A stretch of DNA of 64,000 nt, taken from Burkholderia aenigmatica (GTDB taxonomy: Bacteria; Pseudomonadota; Gammaproteobacteria; Burkholderiales; Burkholderiaceae). Positions within the stretch are counted from its first letter, which is position 1; every line of letters starts with the position of its first letter. The notes under the pieces were generated by a model. That model was given only the letters and a program-made list of their open reading frames with translations, had not been told where the DNA came from and made no database searches. Shown piece after piece: positions 16,683 through 26,360 of the stretch. The position numbers were made by a program, and so were the translations under genes. The stretch lies in NCBI RefSeq assembly GCF_902499175.1, contig NZ_CABVQC010000007.1, positions 1 to 64,000 of the forward strand, written 5' to 3'.

Positions 16683-17843
16683 TCAGACCGCGCGTTGCAA
16701 TGCGGCGCGACGTTCCCACAGCGCGGCCGCGACGAACGCCGCGACGCAGACGACCAGCACGCCGACCAGCGCGTTGCTGCCCAGTTGCTCCATCAGCGCA
16801 CCGGCGACCAGCGGGCCGCCGAAGCTCGCGGCGCTCCACGACGCCGACACGAGCGAGCTTGCGGTGACGAGCGCCGCACCGCGGAAGCGTTGGCCGCACG
16901 CGACGAGCGACAGCGTATAGATGCTGCCGGCCGCCGCGCCGAGCACGAATAGCAGCGGCCAGCACAGCCACGGATTCGCGATCACGAACGGCAGCAGCGG
17001 CAGGCCCGCGAGCACGATCCAGCCTGCGCCGAGATGCACGCGTTCGCGGCCGAGCTTGTCCGCGAGCCAGCCGATCGGGAACTGCATCGCGGTATCGCCG
17101 AACAGCATGATCGACGCGAGCAGCACGGCCGTGGCACTCGCGACGCCGTGATCCATCGCGTAGAGCGGCAGCAGCGACAGCGCGAGCGTATCGAACAGCG
17201 CGAAGAAGCCGGTGCCGATGATCAGCGCGGGCATGCGCGGCAGCACGGCGAGCCAGTGATCGTGCTGCGCGTGATGCGCGTCGTCGCCGGCGAGCGGCGC
17301 GCGCCGGATCGTCGCGAGCGTCGGCAGCGCGAGCAGGAACAGCGCGCCGCACAGCGCGAAGCGGATGCTCGTCGCGCCCGCGATCTGGCTCACGAGCACG
17401 GGGCCCGCCATCTGGAACAGCGTGAAGTTGGTCGCGTAGATCGCGACGACGCGGCCGCGCGTCGAATCGTCGGCGAGCTGGTTGACCCACGCTTCGCCGA
17501 TCGTAAACAGCAGCATCAGCGCCGCGCCGCACAGCACGCGCAGCGCGCCCCACAGAATCAGGTTCGACGTGAACTGCATCAGCGCGGTGGCGGCCGCGAG
17601 CAGCACGACCGATACGACGATCGCGCGGCGCGAGCCGATGTGTCGCGCGAGCGCGGTGACGAACGGGACGATCGCAAGGCCGCCGAGGGCCTGCGCGGCC
17701 GTCAGCATGCCGACGACGTTGGTGCCGTGCCCGGCTTCGGTCAGCGCGAGCGCGGTGAGCGGCAGCGTGGCGCCGGTACCGAGACCGACGACCGCGACGC
17801 TCAGAATGAGGGCGAGGAAATCGCGATTAAGAATGGCTTTCAT
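16683..17843 (-). CDS. MFS transporter (YcaD-like)
   Basis: 386 residues with 12 predicted membrane helices, beginning MKAILNRDFLALILSVAVVG. The sequence of helices and the loop around FALCGALFLLALPTLATI resemble the YcaD/UMF-like branch of small MFS carriers. The E in FTIGEAWVNQLADDSTRGRV is conserved in that branch. No substrate can be inferred. It is followed on the same strand by another MFS gene but separated by about 93 bp. Confidence 0.75.
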   Translation of the reverse strand: MKAILNRDFLALILSVAVVGLGTGATLPLTALALTEAGHGTNVVGMLTAAQALGGLAIVPFVTALARHIGSRRAIVVSVVLLAAATALMQFTSNLILWGALRVLCGAALMLLFTIGEAWVNQLADDSTRGRVVAIYATNFTLFQMAGPVLVSQIAGATSIRFALCGALFLLALPTLATIRRAPLAGDDAHHAQHDHWLAVLPRMPALIIGTGFFALFDTLALSLLPLYAMDHGVASATAVLLASIMLFGDTAMQFPIGWLADKLGRERVHLGAGWIVLAGLPLLPFVIANPWLCWPLLFVLGAAAGSIYTLSLVACGQRFRGAALVTASSLVSASWSAASFGGPLVAGALMEQLGSNALVGVLVVCVAAFVAAALWERRAALQRAV

Positions 17844-17936
17844 CGGGCGCGATGCTACACCTCGGACCTTGAAAGGTCCATGAAGGCCATCAGCTTCGAG
17901 TGGAGTTGTGCACGCAACGATTTCAACAGGGTTGAG

Positions 17937-19106
17937 TTACACGTATTCGGTCGGCACGGCCACCGGGCGGCGTTCGAGCGACGCCGACCACAGCGTGAGC
18001 GCGAGTGCTGCGACGGCCATCGCGACGCCGACCCACGGCAGGTTCACGAGCGACATGCCGGAGCCGATCGCCATCCCGCCGAGCCACGCGCCGGTTGCGT
18101 TGCCGAGGTTGAACGCGCCCTGGTTCAGCGTCGACGCGAGGTTCGGCGCGTCGCTGGCGCGGTCGACGATCAGGATCTGCAGCGGCGGCACGATCGCGAA
18201 CGCGAGGATGCCCCACACGAAGATCGTCGCGAGCGCGGCGAACGGCAGATGCATCGTGCCCGCGAACAGCGCGAGGATCACGCCGATCAAGGCGAGCGTC
18301 GCGATCAGCGACGGCATCCGGCGCCAGTCGGCGAGCTTGCCGCCGAGCGTGCCGCCGACCGTCAGGCCGAGGCCGAACAGCAGCAGCACATAGGTGACCT
18401 GGCGTGGCGAAAAGCCCGTCACGTCCTCGAGGATCGGCGTGATGTACGTGAACACGCTGAACAGGCTGGCCGATGCGAGCACGCTGATGCCGAGCACCAT
18501 CAGCACCTGCGGATGCTTCAGCACGCTGAATTCGCGCGTGATGCTGGTGTCGGGCATCGCGAGGTTCTTCGGCAGGCAGACGGCGAGCGCGGCGGCCGCG
18601 GCAATGCCGATGCCGGTGACGGCCCAGAACGTCGCGCGCCAGCCGAACGCCTGGCCGAGCGCGGTGCCGAGCGGCACGCCGAGCATGTTTGCAAGGGTGA
18701 GGCCGGTGAACATCAGCGCGATCGCCTGCGCGCGACGGTTCGGCGCGACGAGGTTGCTCGCGACCACCGAGCCGATCCCGAAGAACGCGCCGTGGCAGAA
18801 CGCGGTGACGACGCGTGCGGCCATCAGCACCGCATAGCCCGGTGCGATCGCGCAGAACAGGTTGCCCGCGATGAACAGCCCGATCAGGCCCATCAGCGCA
18901 CGTTTGCGCGGCATCTTCGCGGTGACGATCGCGAGGATCGGCGCACCGATCGTCACGCCGAGCGCATAGCCGGACACGAGCATCCCGGCGGCCGGGATTG
19001 ACACGCCGAGGTCGCGCGCGACATTGGGCAGCAGCCCCATGATCACGAACTCGGTGGTACCGATTCCAAATGCGGCGACGGCGAGGGCGAAAAGAGGTAA
19101 GGGCAT
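17937..19106 (-). CDS. MFS transporter, AraJ/YdhP-like (DHA1) exporter
   Basis: 389 residues, 12 membrane helices. The start MPLPLFALAVAAFGIGTTEF is the standard beginning of AraJ/YdhP family members; upstream in-frame codons (to 19226) would add a hydrophilic proline/alanine stretch and are rejected. Family motifs: FVIMGLLPNVARDLGVSIPA and ITAKMPRKRAL (here TAKMPRKRALMG). These carriers export sugars or small metabolites, some giving drug tolerance; substrate unknown. Confidence 0.85.
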   Translation of the reverse strand: MPLPLFALAVAAFGIGTTEFVIMGLLPNVARDLGVSIPAAGMLVSGYALGVTIGAPILAIVTAKMPRKRALMGLIGLFIAGNLFCAIAPGYAVLMAARVVTAFCHGAFFGIGSVVASNLVAPNRRAQAIALMFTGLTLANMLGVPLGTALGQAFGWRATFWAVTGIGIAAAAALAVCLPKNLAMPDTSITREFSVLKHPQVLMVLGISVLASASLFSVFTYITPILEDVTGFSPRQVTYVLLLFGLGLTVGGTLGGKLADWRRMPSLIATLALIGVILALFAGTMHLPFAALATIFVWGILAFAIVPPLQILIVDRASDAPNLASTLNQGAFNLGNATGAWLGGMAIGSGMSLVNLPWVGVAMAVAALALTLWSASLERRPVAVPTEYV

Positions 19107-19344
19107 CGCGGTAGGCTCGGGAATAGCCGCCGCTCGGGCGGGCGCGGGATGCGCGGGACGGGCGGACGGTAAGGCGAACGACAGCCGCGATTCTACTTCA
19201 GTGAAAACCCCTATGCTTGGGGCCAAAACGGATGTTGCCGGCGTGCGACGGGGCAGTGTGCGAGACGCTCACAGTGTGGGATTCGACGCGGTTTGCGGCG
19301 GCGAATGCGCCGTGGGCGGCGTGATGACGGCGGCGGGGTGGTCG

Positions 19345-20088
19345 TCAGGCGGAGCGTTCGGGGGATCCGTCGACACGGGTGCGCGATGCGCTTGCCGCAT
19401 CCGCGTCGGCATCCACGGGCGACGACGGCGAGCCGGCGGCATCGCTCGCGGCCGGATCGTCCCAGCCGTTTTCGAACAGGCACGCTTCGATCGGCATCCG
19501 CGCAGCCCAACGCTCCTGCTCGAGCATCGGCTTCGCATAGAACGCATCGACGTGCCCGACGCACAGCACGGCGATCGGCTTCGCGCCGTTGGGCATCCGC
19601 AGCAGCGAGCGCAGCGCGTCGACGTCGAACAGCGATACCCAGCCCATCCCGAGCCCTTCGGCGCGGGCCGCGAGCCACATGTTCTGGATCGCGCACGCGG
19701 CGGACGCGAGATCCATCTCCGGCAACGTGCGGCGGCCGAACACATGGCGCTCGCGGCCGTCGGCGAGCGCGACGACCAGCAGCTCGCCGCATTCGCGCAC
19801 GCCTTCGACCTTCAGCCGCATGAACTCATCCTGGCGCTCGCCGAGTGCGTCGGCGGTCGCGCGGCGCTCGGCCTCGACCAGCGCATGGATCGCGGTCCGC
19901 AGCGCGGGATCGGTGATGCGGATGAAGCGCCACGGCTGCATGAAGCCGACGCTCGGCGCGTGATGCGCCGCGCGCAGCAACCGTGCGAGCACGGCCGGAT
20001 CGACGGGGGCCGGCGTGAAGTGGCGCATGTCGCGCCGTTCGAAAATGGCGCGGTAGACGGCGGCGATGTCGGAGTCGTCGAAACGCAT
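19345..20088 (-). CDS. bluB: 5,6-Dimethylbenzimidazole synthase BluB
   Basis: 247 residues of the nitroreductase-like fold. BluB destroys FMNH2 with oxygen to make the lower ligand of vitamin B12. The family stretch RRDMRHFTPAPVDP and SVGFMQPWRFIRI identifies it, along with SAACAIQNMWLAARAEGLGMGW split over the middle. The C-terminal tail (last about 40 residues) is acidic, low-complexity and not conserved. It is isolated from other cobalamin genes here, and I saw no cobalamin riboswitch upstream. Confidence 0.88.
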   Translation of the reverse strand: MRFDDSDIAAVYRAIFERRDMRHFTPAPVDPAVLARLLRAAHHAPSVGFMQPWRFIRITDPALRTAIHALVEAERRATADALGERQDEFMRLKVEGVRECGELLVVALADGRERHVFGRRTLPEMDLASAACAIQNMWLAARAEGLGMGWVSLFDVDALRSLLRMPNGAKPIAVLCVGHVDAFYAKPMLEQERWAARMPIEACLFENGWDDPAASDAAGSPSSPVDADADAASASRTRVDGSPERSA

Positions 20089-20268
20089 GAGCAGGCGGGG
20101 GCGGGATAACGTCGGCGCAACGATAGCAGACGGCGCGCGGGAATCGTTACATCAGTCGAAACAAAGCGAGAAATTGTTGATGCAAAAGATCGCATTTTCA
20201 GTGCCGATCAAAAGCAAACGATTGCGGTGGCGCCGGTCACCATGAAATTGGCTGATTTCGTCGATTTG

Positions 20269-21267
20269 TCAGCGATTCGCCGTCACGACGTTCTGCGGCG
20301 TGCCCGCATGCCACGCCTCGATGTTCAGCAATGTGGTGTGCGCGATCTCGGCGAGCGCCTCGCGCGTGAAGAATGCCTGGTGCGACGTGACGATCACGTT
20401 CGGGAACGTCAGCAAGCGCGCGAGCACGTCGTCCTGCAGCGGCAGGTCGGAGTGATCCTCGAAGAAGAGTCCGCTTTCCTCTTCGTACACGTCGAGCCCG
20501 AGATGGCCGAGCTGGCCGCTCTTGAGCGCGTCGACCAGCGCCTGTGCATCGACGAGGCCGCCGCGCCCGGTGTTGATCAGCATCGCGCCGTGCTTCATCC
20601 GCGCGAGCGTCCGTTCGTTGATCAGATGGTGCGTCGACGGCAGCAACGGGCAGTGCAGGCTGACGATGTCGGCGTGGTGCAGCAACTCGTCGAGCTCGAC
20701 ATAGCGTGCGCCGAACGCGATCAGCTCGTCGTTGTACGGCGGCACCGAGTGCGCGAGCACATGCATCCCGAAGCCCATCATGATCTTCGCGAACACGCTG
20801 CCGATGATGCCGGTGCCGATCACGCCGACGGTCTTGCCGTGCAGGTCGAAGCCGAGCAGGCCGTTCAGCGAGAAGTCACCTTCGCGGGTGCGCGCGACGG
20901 CGCGCGGCAGGCGGCGGTTGAGCGCGAGGATCAGCGCGACCGCGTGCTCGGCCACAGCGTGCGGCGAATAGGCGGGTACGCGCACGACCGTGATGCCGAG
21001 CCGCTCGGCGGCGGCCAGGTCGACATGGTTGAAGCCCGCCGAGCGCAGCGCGATCAGGCGCGTGCCGCCGTCCGCCAGCCGTTCGAGCACCGCCGCGTCG
21101 ACGGTGTCGTTGACGAACGGGCAGACGACGTCATAGCCATGCGCGAGGATCGCGGTTTCCGCGTCGAGGTGCGACGGCTGGAAGTGCAGCCGATAGCCGA
21201 ACCGCCGGTTGGCGGCAGCAAACGAATCGTCGTCGTACTGCCGGCTGCTGAACAGGATCACGCGCAC
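20269..21267 (-). CDS. ldhA: D-lactate dehydrogenase / 2-hydroxyacid dehydrogenase (LdhA type)
   Basis: 332 residues, NAD-dependent. Opening MRVILFSSRQYDDDSFAAAN is typical of fermentative LdhA. The Rossmann motif is GVIGTGIIGSVFAK (about 150), the substrate arginine and catalytic residues are in INTGRGGLVDAQAL, the glutamate follows in the LGLDVYEEESGLF region, and the catalytic histidine is in VTSHQAFFT. It reduces pyruvate to D-lactate. A LysR gene ends 30 bp upstream on the same strand, so both may be in one transcript. Confidence 0.9.
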   Translation of the reverse strand: MRVILFSSRQYDDDSFAAANRRFGYRLHFQPSHLDAETAILAHGYDVVCPFVNDTVDAAVLERLADGGTRLIALRSAGFNHVDLAAAERLGITVVRVPAYSPHAVAEHAVALILALNRRLPRAVARTREGDFSLNGLLGFDLHGKTVGVIGTGIIGSVFAKIMMGFGMHVLAHSVPPYNDELIAFGARYVELDELLHHADIVSLHCPLLPSTHHLINERTLARMKHGAMLINTGRGGLVDAQALVDALKSGQLGHLGLDVYEEESGLFFEDHSDLPLQDDVLARLLTFPNVIVTSHQAFFTREALAEIAHTTLLNIEAWHAGTPQNVVTANR

Positions 21268-21297
21268 GCTGCACCTCCGATGGCTGACGCGCGCAGT

Positions 21298-22281
21298 TTA
21301 CTGCAGGCCCGTGACGATGTCGGCGCGCTCGGGCCCGCGCGGCGGCAGCAGGAAGCCGTAGTCGGTCCGTTCGCGGGCCGGCTGCGCGCTGAAGTGATCG
21401 AGCGCGTGCTCGACGAAGCTGCGCGTCCGGGCAGGCACGTACTGGCGGTTCGGGTAGACGAGCGACAACTGCGTGTCGGGATCGTCGATCCGGTAGCCGG
21501 CCAGCAGACGCACGAGCGTGCCGTTTGCGAGCGCGCTGGCGACGCACGGCTCGGGCAGTACCGCGATGCCGGCACCGGCCACGGCGGCCGCCTGGACGAG
21601 CGCGAGCTGGTTGACCGTGCAGGCCGGACGCACCGTGACGGAATGCGCGATGCCGTCGTGGCCGACCAGTTGCCACGTGGGCGCATGCTGGTGCGGCGCG
21701 AGCGTGACCCAGTCGTGGCCCGGCAGGTCGTCGGGCACGCGGGGCTCGCCGCGTCGCTCGAGATAGGCCGGCGCCGCGACCGCGACGAACGGGTTCGGCG
21801 CGAGCGCGTGGCCGACCAGCGTCGGGTTGCCGTCGAGCCGGTTGCCGGTGACGATGCCGACGTCGTAACCCGAATCGAGCACGTCGAGCGGCCCCTCTGC
21901 GACGGTCAGTTGCACACGCAATTCGGGGTAGCGATGCCGGAAGCTGCTGACGAGCGGCGTCAGCGCAAGCGGCGACAGCAGGCCCGACGCGACGACGCGC
22001 AGCGTGCCGGCCGGTTCGCGCACGGCATGCGCGACGGACGATTCGAGGTGGTCGAATTCCTCGAGCAGCGCGCGACACCCGTCGAGGTAGCGCACGCCGG
22101 CCTCGGTGAGCGACAGGTTGCGCGTGGTGCGGTGGATCAGCCGTGTGTTCAGGTGGCCCTCGAGCATCGCGATCGAACGCGTGACGAGTGCATTGGACAC
22201 GCCGAGATGGTGCGCCGCGCGCCGGAAGCTCTGCTGCTCGGCGACGCAGACGAATACACGCATGGTCTGAATCTGGTTCAT
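21298..22281 (-). CDS. LysR-family transcriptional regulator
   Basis: 327 residues. Helix-turn-helix at about residues 18-38 (SFRRAAHHLGVSNALVTRSI), then the linker helix and a substrate-binding-like effector domain (GLLSPLALTPLVSSFRHRYP; GYDVGIVTG). Regulators with a MNQIQTMRVF start belong to the large CrgA/DmlR-like group. It lies directly upstream of ldhA on the same strand and across a long A/T-rich gap from a class V aminotransferase; which it controls is not evident. Confidence 0.9.
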   Translation of the reverse strand: MNQIQTMRVFVCVAEQQSFRRAAHHLGVSNALVTRSIAMLEGHLNTRLIHRTTRNLSLTEAGVRYLDGCRALLEEFDHLESSVAHAVREPAGTLRVVASGLLSPLALTPLVSSFRHRYPELRVQLTVAEGPLDVLDSGYDVGIVTGNRLDGNPTLVGHALAPNPFVAVAAPAYLERRGEPRVPDDLPGHDWVTLAPHQHAPTWQLVGHDGIAHSVTVRPACTVNQLALVQAAAVAGAGIAVLPEPCVASALANGTLVRLLAGYRIDDPDTQLSLVYPNRQYVPARTRSFVEHALDHFSAQPARERTDYGFLLPPRGPERADIVTGLQ

Positions 22282-23036
22282 GGCTTGCGTATTTCTGGCC
22301 CGGTTGATTGATTATGGTTGTGGTTTTTCGTCGCGCAACCCCGAAAGCGCATCGCGCGACACCCAGTTCTCCCTCGTATCGAAAAATCGCTTTTTTCGAT
22401 TCCGCAGACGATTGTTCAATACGGAAGCGATATCCGTCAACCTGAGAAAAGGGGCGGGTTGCGAAAAATCGAATTCGGGGGTAACGCGTTAAACCCGGCG
22501 CTGTCTCGCTCGTCTGCCGTTCAAAGACGGCGGGGTATTCGAATAAGCATGGAGGGATCGAATATTTCGTATGTTAATCAATAGGTTGCAATCCAGCATG
22601 GCAGGCTTGTTCCGGTATTGACCGGAAGCGATCCCCAATACATGCCGGAATAATGGATGTTTTTCGCCCGTGCGTGGATTTTTCGTATCGGATTCTGTTC
22701 GGCGATTTTTATCGTGGATCCGGTCTATTTCGCTCGATACAAAGTCGCGCTGAACCGGCGATCTCGGCGAATCGTGCTGTTATTGACGGAGTAAATCGTG
22801 TGCTTGCTGCACGAATGGAACCGTTTCACAACCCGGCCGGCAATCTTTTTTCAATCCGGATGATTGGCGTGCGACCCGCGCGCGGCCGGCTGGCCCGGTG
22901 CGGCGACCGGGCCACCGTCGCGCTGTCCGGCCGCGGGTGCCTCTTGCGCGAGGCGGCGGAACGCGGAATGATCGATCAGTTCGCCATGTCGTGCGGCGGG
23001 CGCCCGTGCACTTCCTTTCCTCACTTTTTACCAGCC
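22282..23036. promoter_or_regulatory. 755-bp A/T-rich intergenic region without a convincing gene
   Basis: Between divergent LysR and aminotransferase genes, with base composition near 50 per cent G+C at 22300-22860. It contains a 9-bp inverted repeat ATCGAAAAA/TTTTTCGAT (22378-22400) and a 7-bp one, TTCCGGT-ATTG-ACCGGAA (22610-22627). An in-frame upstream extension of the aminotransferase from 22653 has no family resemblance. The region could hold a long leader or an undetected small RNA; neither can be shown from sequence alone. Confidence 0.5.
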
Positions 23037-24248
23037 ATGTCCATCGATTACTCGCCGATTCCCTGTCCCGTCGTCGTGCCGCTCGACGCGATCCTGCCCG
23101 AAGAACCGCTGCTGATGATGGGGGCCGGCCCGGTTCCGATCCCGGCCGCCGTCGCGAAGGCGAACACGATCGTGATCAACCACCTCGGCGCGACGATGGC
23201 GAAGATCATCGAGCAGGTGAAGGAGATGGCGCGCTATGTCTTCCAGACCCGCACGAAGTGGGTGCTCGGCGTCGCGGGCCCCGGTTCGGCCGCCATGGAA
23301 ATGGCGATCTCGAACCTCGCGTGGCGCGGGACGCGCGTGCTGTCGATCCGCAACGGCTTCTTCAGCGCGCGGATGGCCGAGATGGCCACGCGCGTCGGCG
23401 CCGACGTCTCGACGCTCGAAGTGGCCGACCGCGCGGTCGCGAGTCTCGACGAGATCGCCGACGCGATCGCCCGCGAGCGGCCCGAGATCGTCACGATCGT
23501 GCAGGGCGAGACGTCGAACACCGTGTGGAACCGCGACCTGCGCGACATCGCGGCGCTCGCGAAGGCGGCCGGTGCGCTGGTGGTCGTCGATGCGGTGTGT
23601 ACGCTGTCGACGATGCCGCTCGAAATGGACGCGTGGGGCATCGACGCGGTGATCACCGGCGGGCAGAAGGGGCTGTCGTCGATCCCCGGCGTGTCGCTGA
23701 TCGCGTTCTCCGACGCCGCCTGGGACCGGATGAAGCAGCGCCCCGAGCCGAATGCGCACTGGTGCCTCGACATGGCGCTCGCGGAAAACTTCTGGCACAA
23801 CGCGGGCTATCACTACACGGCGCCGGTGTCGGGCGTGCTCGCGCTGCACGAGGCGCTGCGGCTCGTTTGCGCGGAAACGCTCGAAAGCCGCTTCGCACGC
23901 CACCTGCGCTGCTCGCTCGCGCTGCAGGCGGGCGTCGAGGCGATGGGGCTCAAGCTCTATGCGCCGAAGGACTGCCGGCTCAATTCGGTGGTCGGGATCG
24001 AGACGCCCGAGGGGCTGACGCCCGGGATGGTCTGCGGCCATATCTCGAAGCAGTACCAGGTCGAGATTTCGGGCTCGTTCGGGTTGCCGATCGTGCGGAT
24101 CGGCCAGATGGGCGAGCAGTGCCGCGAACACAACCTGTTTCGCACGCTGCACGCGTTCGGCCGCACGATGGTCGACCTGAAGGTGCCGGTCGATCTGCCG
24201 GCCGGTGTCGCGGCGCTTGAACAGGAACTGTCGCAGCGCGGCGCGTAA
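23037..24248 (+). CDS. PLP-dependent class V aminotransferase (alanine-glyoxylate / pyridoxamine-pyruvate type)
   Basis: 403 residues. Fold type I class V aminotransferase with the PLP lysine in GGQKGLSSIPG (about residue 209), preceded by DAVCTLSTMPLEMDAWGIDA, and GPGSAAMEMAISN for phosphate binding. It resembles serine/alanine-glyoxylate and pyridoxamine-pyruvate aminotransferases; the exact amino donor cannot be read from sequence. Start chosen at 23037 (MSIDYSPIP); the open frame upstream lacks conservation features. A single gene, convergent with an AraC gene. Confidence 0.82.
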   Translation: MSIDYSPIPCPVVVPLDAILPEEPLLMMGAGPVPIPAAVAKANTIVINHLGATMAKIIEQVKEMARYVFQTRTKWVLGVAGPGSAAMEMAISNLAWRGTRVLSIRNGFFSARMAEMATRVGADVSTLEVADRAVASLDEIADAIARERPEIVTIVQGETSNTVWNRDLRDIAALAKAAGALVVVDAVCTLSTMPLEMDAWGIDAVITGGQKGLSSIPGVSLIAFSDAAWDRMKQRPEPNAHWCLDMALAENFWHNAGYHYTAPVSGVLALHEALRLVCAETLESRFARHLRCSLALQAGVEAMGLKLYAPKDCRLNSVVGIETPEGLTPGMVCGHISKQYQVEISGSFGLPIVRIGQMGEQCREHNLFRTLHAFGRTMVDLKVPVDLPAGVAALEQELSQRGA

Positions 24249-24275
24249 GCCGCGAAACGACGAGAGGGGCCGCGC

Positions 24276-25211
24276 TCAGCGGCCCTGCATCGCGCGCCGG
24301 TACGTATTCGGCGTCGTGCCGTGCGCGTCGCGAAAGCGATGGCCGAAGTGGCCGGCGTTCGCATAGCCGCAGTCGGCCGCGATCTGCGCGAGCGGCAGCG
24401 CCGTCGTGCGCAGCAACTCGCGCGCTCGCGCCAGCCGTTGCTCGGCCACCCACGCGTGCGGTGCGCGGCCGAACGACAGCCGGAACATCCGCGAGAAGTG
24501 GTATTCGGACAGCGCGGCGACGTCGGCGAGTTCGCCGAGCGTCAGCGGTTGCGTCAGGTAGGTGTCGATGTAGTCGCGCACGCGGCGGCGCACGGCCGGC
24601 GCGAGCCCGCCGCGGAACGACGTGTCGGTGCGCGTCGTGCTCTGCCCGCGCAGCAGCAGGCTCAGCACCTCGTGCGCGGTCTCGTTCACGCGCAGCCGTT
24701 CGTCGGCATCGTCCCAGCCGTCCAGCGCGAGCGAACGCAGCAGCGTCGCGACGCGCGCATCCTCGAAGTAGGTGCGGTCGGCGAGCTTCAGCTCGCGCGG
24801 CTCGCGGTCGAGTTCGCGGATCGCGCGCTGCGTGAAGTGTTCGGGCAGGAAATACAGGTGGATGAAGTGCATCTCGCCGCGCACCCACCAGCGCGATTCA
24901 TGGTCGCCCGGCAGCGCGCACAGCAGGCTCGGCGCGCCGTAGCGCGGCACGCGCTGGCGTTCCGTCCGGTAGCCGCCGTCGAGGTAGCACGACAGCGTAT
25001 GGTGGCCGGGCTGTTCGTAGACCGTCTCGCTTTCATCGGTGATCCGCGTCCATTCGGCGATCGCGAGATGGTCGCCGAGCCACGCGAAGCGCTCGAGCGT
25101 CGCGTTCGCGTCGGCGAGCGTGCGGCAGACCGACTGCAGGCCGAACGGCAGATCGCCGCCGGCCAGGGCGGCGGGGTGATCGACAGGCGGGGCGGACAGG
25201 GAGAGGCTCAT
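24276..25211 (-). CDS. AraC-family transcriptional regulator
   Basis: 311 residues. The C-terminal 100 residues hold the two AraC helix-turn-helix motifs: LTLGELADVAALSEYHFSRM and LPLAQIAADCGYANAGHFGH, with the usual FRDAHGTTPNTYR end. The N-terminal domain is AraC-type cupin-like (LPGDHESRWWVRGEMHFIHLY split). Start at MSLSLSAPP; the ORF extends 20 codons upstream with basic, unrelated residues. Divergent from an EamA exporter across 136 bp, which may be its target. Confidence 0.9.
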   Translation of the reverse strand: MSLSLSAPPVDHPAALAGGDLPFGLQSVCRTLADANATLERFAWLGDHLAIAEWTRITDESETVYEQPGHHTLSCYLDGGYRTERQRVPRYGAPSLLCALPGDHESRWWVRGEMHFIHLYFLPEHFTQRAIRELDREPRELKLADRTYFEDARVATLLRSLALDGWDDADERLRVNETAHEVLSLLLRGQSTTRTDTSFRGGLAPAVRRRVRDYIDTYLTQPLTLGELADVAALSEYHFSRMFRLSFGRAPHAWVAEQRLARARELLRTTALPLAQIAADCGYANAGHFGHRFRDAHGTTPNTYRRAMQGR

Positions 25212-25347
25212 GATGGGCCGAGTATAAGCGGGTGCGCGGCGCCGCGTGCGGCGACCCGAAAAAGACCGCAATTCCGGACAATCGGCGCGCGCCGGGCGGC
25301 GGCATAGTCGGGATCCGTTTCACCTGTTTTTTCGGATCGTTGCCGCC

Positions 25348-26238
25348 ATGAACCTGTCGCTTTATTTCGTCACCGTGCTGATCTGGGGCACCACCTGGAT
25401 CGCGATCAAGTGGCAGCTCGGCTCCGTGCCGCCACCCGTGTCGATTGCATGGCGCTTCTGGCTCGCGGCCGCCGTGCTGTTCGCGCTGCTGCGCGTGATG
25501 CGCCGGCCGGTGCGCCCGCCGCGCGAAGCGTGGCGCTTTCTGCTGGCGCAAGGCTTCGCGCTGTTCTGTCTGAACTTCCTGTGCTTCTACTACTCGGAGC
25601 AGGTCGTGCCGAGCGGCCTCGTCGCGGTGATTTTCTCGACCGCGCCGCTGTTGAACTCGATCAACGGCCGGCTGTTCATGGGCCGTCCGCTGCGGCCGTC
25701 GGCGATCGCCGGTGCGCTGCTCGGGCTGGCCGGCATCGCGTGCCTGTTCTGGCAGCAGATGGCCGGCCATCTCGACGACCACGCGACCTGGACGGGGCTC
25801 GCGATCGCGTTCGCGGGCACGATGTGCTTCTCGGCCGGCAACCTGCTGTCGAGCCGGATGCAGTCGATGGGGCTGCACCCGCTCGTGACCAACGGCTGGG
25901 CGATGCTGATCGGCGCCACGATCCTGACCGTCGGCAGCGCGGTGGCCGGGTTGCCGTTCACGCTCGACACGAGCCCGCGCTATCTCGGCGCGCTCGTCTA
26001 CCTGGCCGTGCCGGGCTCGGTGATCGGCTTTACCGCGTATCTGACCCTGGTCGGCCGGATCGGGCCGGAGCGTGCCGCGTATTGCACGGTGCTGTTCCCG
26101 ATCGTCGCGCTGGCCGTGTCGACGGTGTTCGAGGGCTATCAGTGGTCGCCGCTCGCGGTGGTCGGGCTGCTGCTTGTCGTGGCCGGCAACCTGGTCGCGT
26201 TCGACCTGACGCGGCGGTTGTTTCTGCGGACCGCCTGA
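25348..26238 (+). CDS. EamA/DMT-superfamily transporter
   Basis: 296 residues with about ten membrane helices and two EamA repeats. The start MNLSLYFVTVLIWGTTWIAI is the standard RhaT/YdcZ-like first helix; an upstream in-frame extension is hydrophilic and rejected. The second repeat carries TAYLTLVGRIGPERAAY. DMT exporters of this form move amino acids or metabolites. An AraC regulator is divergent. A strong terminator follows. Confidence 0.9.
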   Translation: MNLSLYFVTVLIWGTTWIAIKWQLGSVPPPVSIAWRFWLAAAVLFALLRVMRRPVRPPREAWRFLLAQGFALFCLNFLCFYYSEQVVPSGLVAVIFSTAPLLNSINGRLFMGRPLRPSAIAGALLGLAGIACLFWQQMAGHLDDHATWTGLAIAFAGTMCFSAGNLLSSRMQSMGLHPLVTNGWAMLIGATILTVGSAVAGLPFTLDTSPRYLGALVYLAVPGSVIGFTAYLTLVGRIGPERAAYCTVLFPIVALAVSTVFEGYQWSPLAVVGLLLVVAGNLVAFDLTRRLFLRTA

Positions 26239-26274
26239 CCGGCTTGCCCGCCGTACCGGCCCCGTCCGGATACA

Positions 26275-26306
26275 AAAACGCCCGCGCGATGCGGGCGTTT
26301 TCTTTT
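26275..26306. terminator. Bidirectional terminator between EamA and MFS genes
   Basis: Stem AAAACGCCCGC (26275-26285), loop GCGAT, complement GCGGGCGTTTT (26291-26301), followed by T-rich cttttg. The A-run on the 5' side serves as the U-run for the minus strand. It separates convergent genes. Confidence 0.88.
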
Positions 26307-26360
26307 GGGCGGCCGGCGGTGACAACCGCGCGACCGGCCTCCGTGCGGCAAGCGACGCGC

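Noticed and set aside
20089-20268. Cobalamin riboswitch upstream of bluB
   Set aside because: No B12-box-like sequence or suitable paired regions were found.
22647-22674. Second GGAATAA-N15-CGT match as an ECF promoter
   Set aside because: The -10 element is incomplete (CGTGCG) and the site is almost 400 bp from the nearest gene.
22653-23036. N-terminal extension of the class V aminotransferase
   Set aside because: The frame is open, but the sequence shows no homology pattern and aminotransferases of this type start at the MSIDYSPIP-like position.
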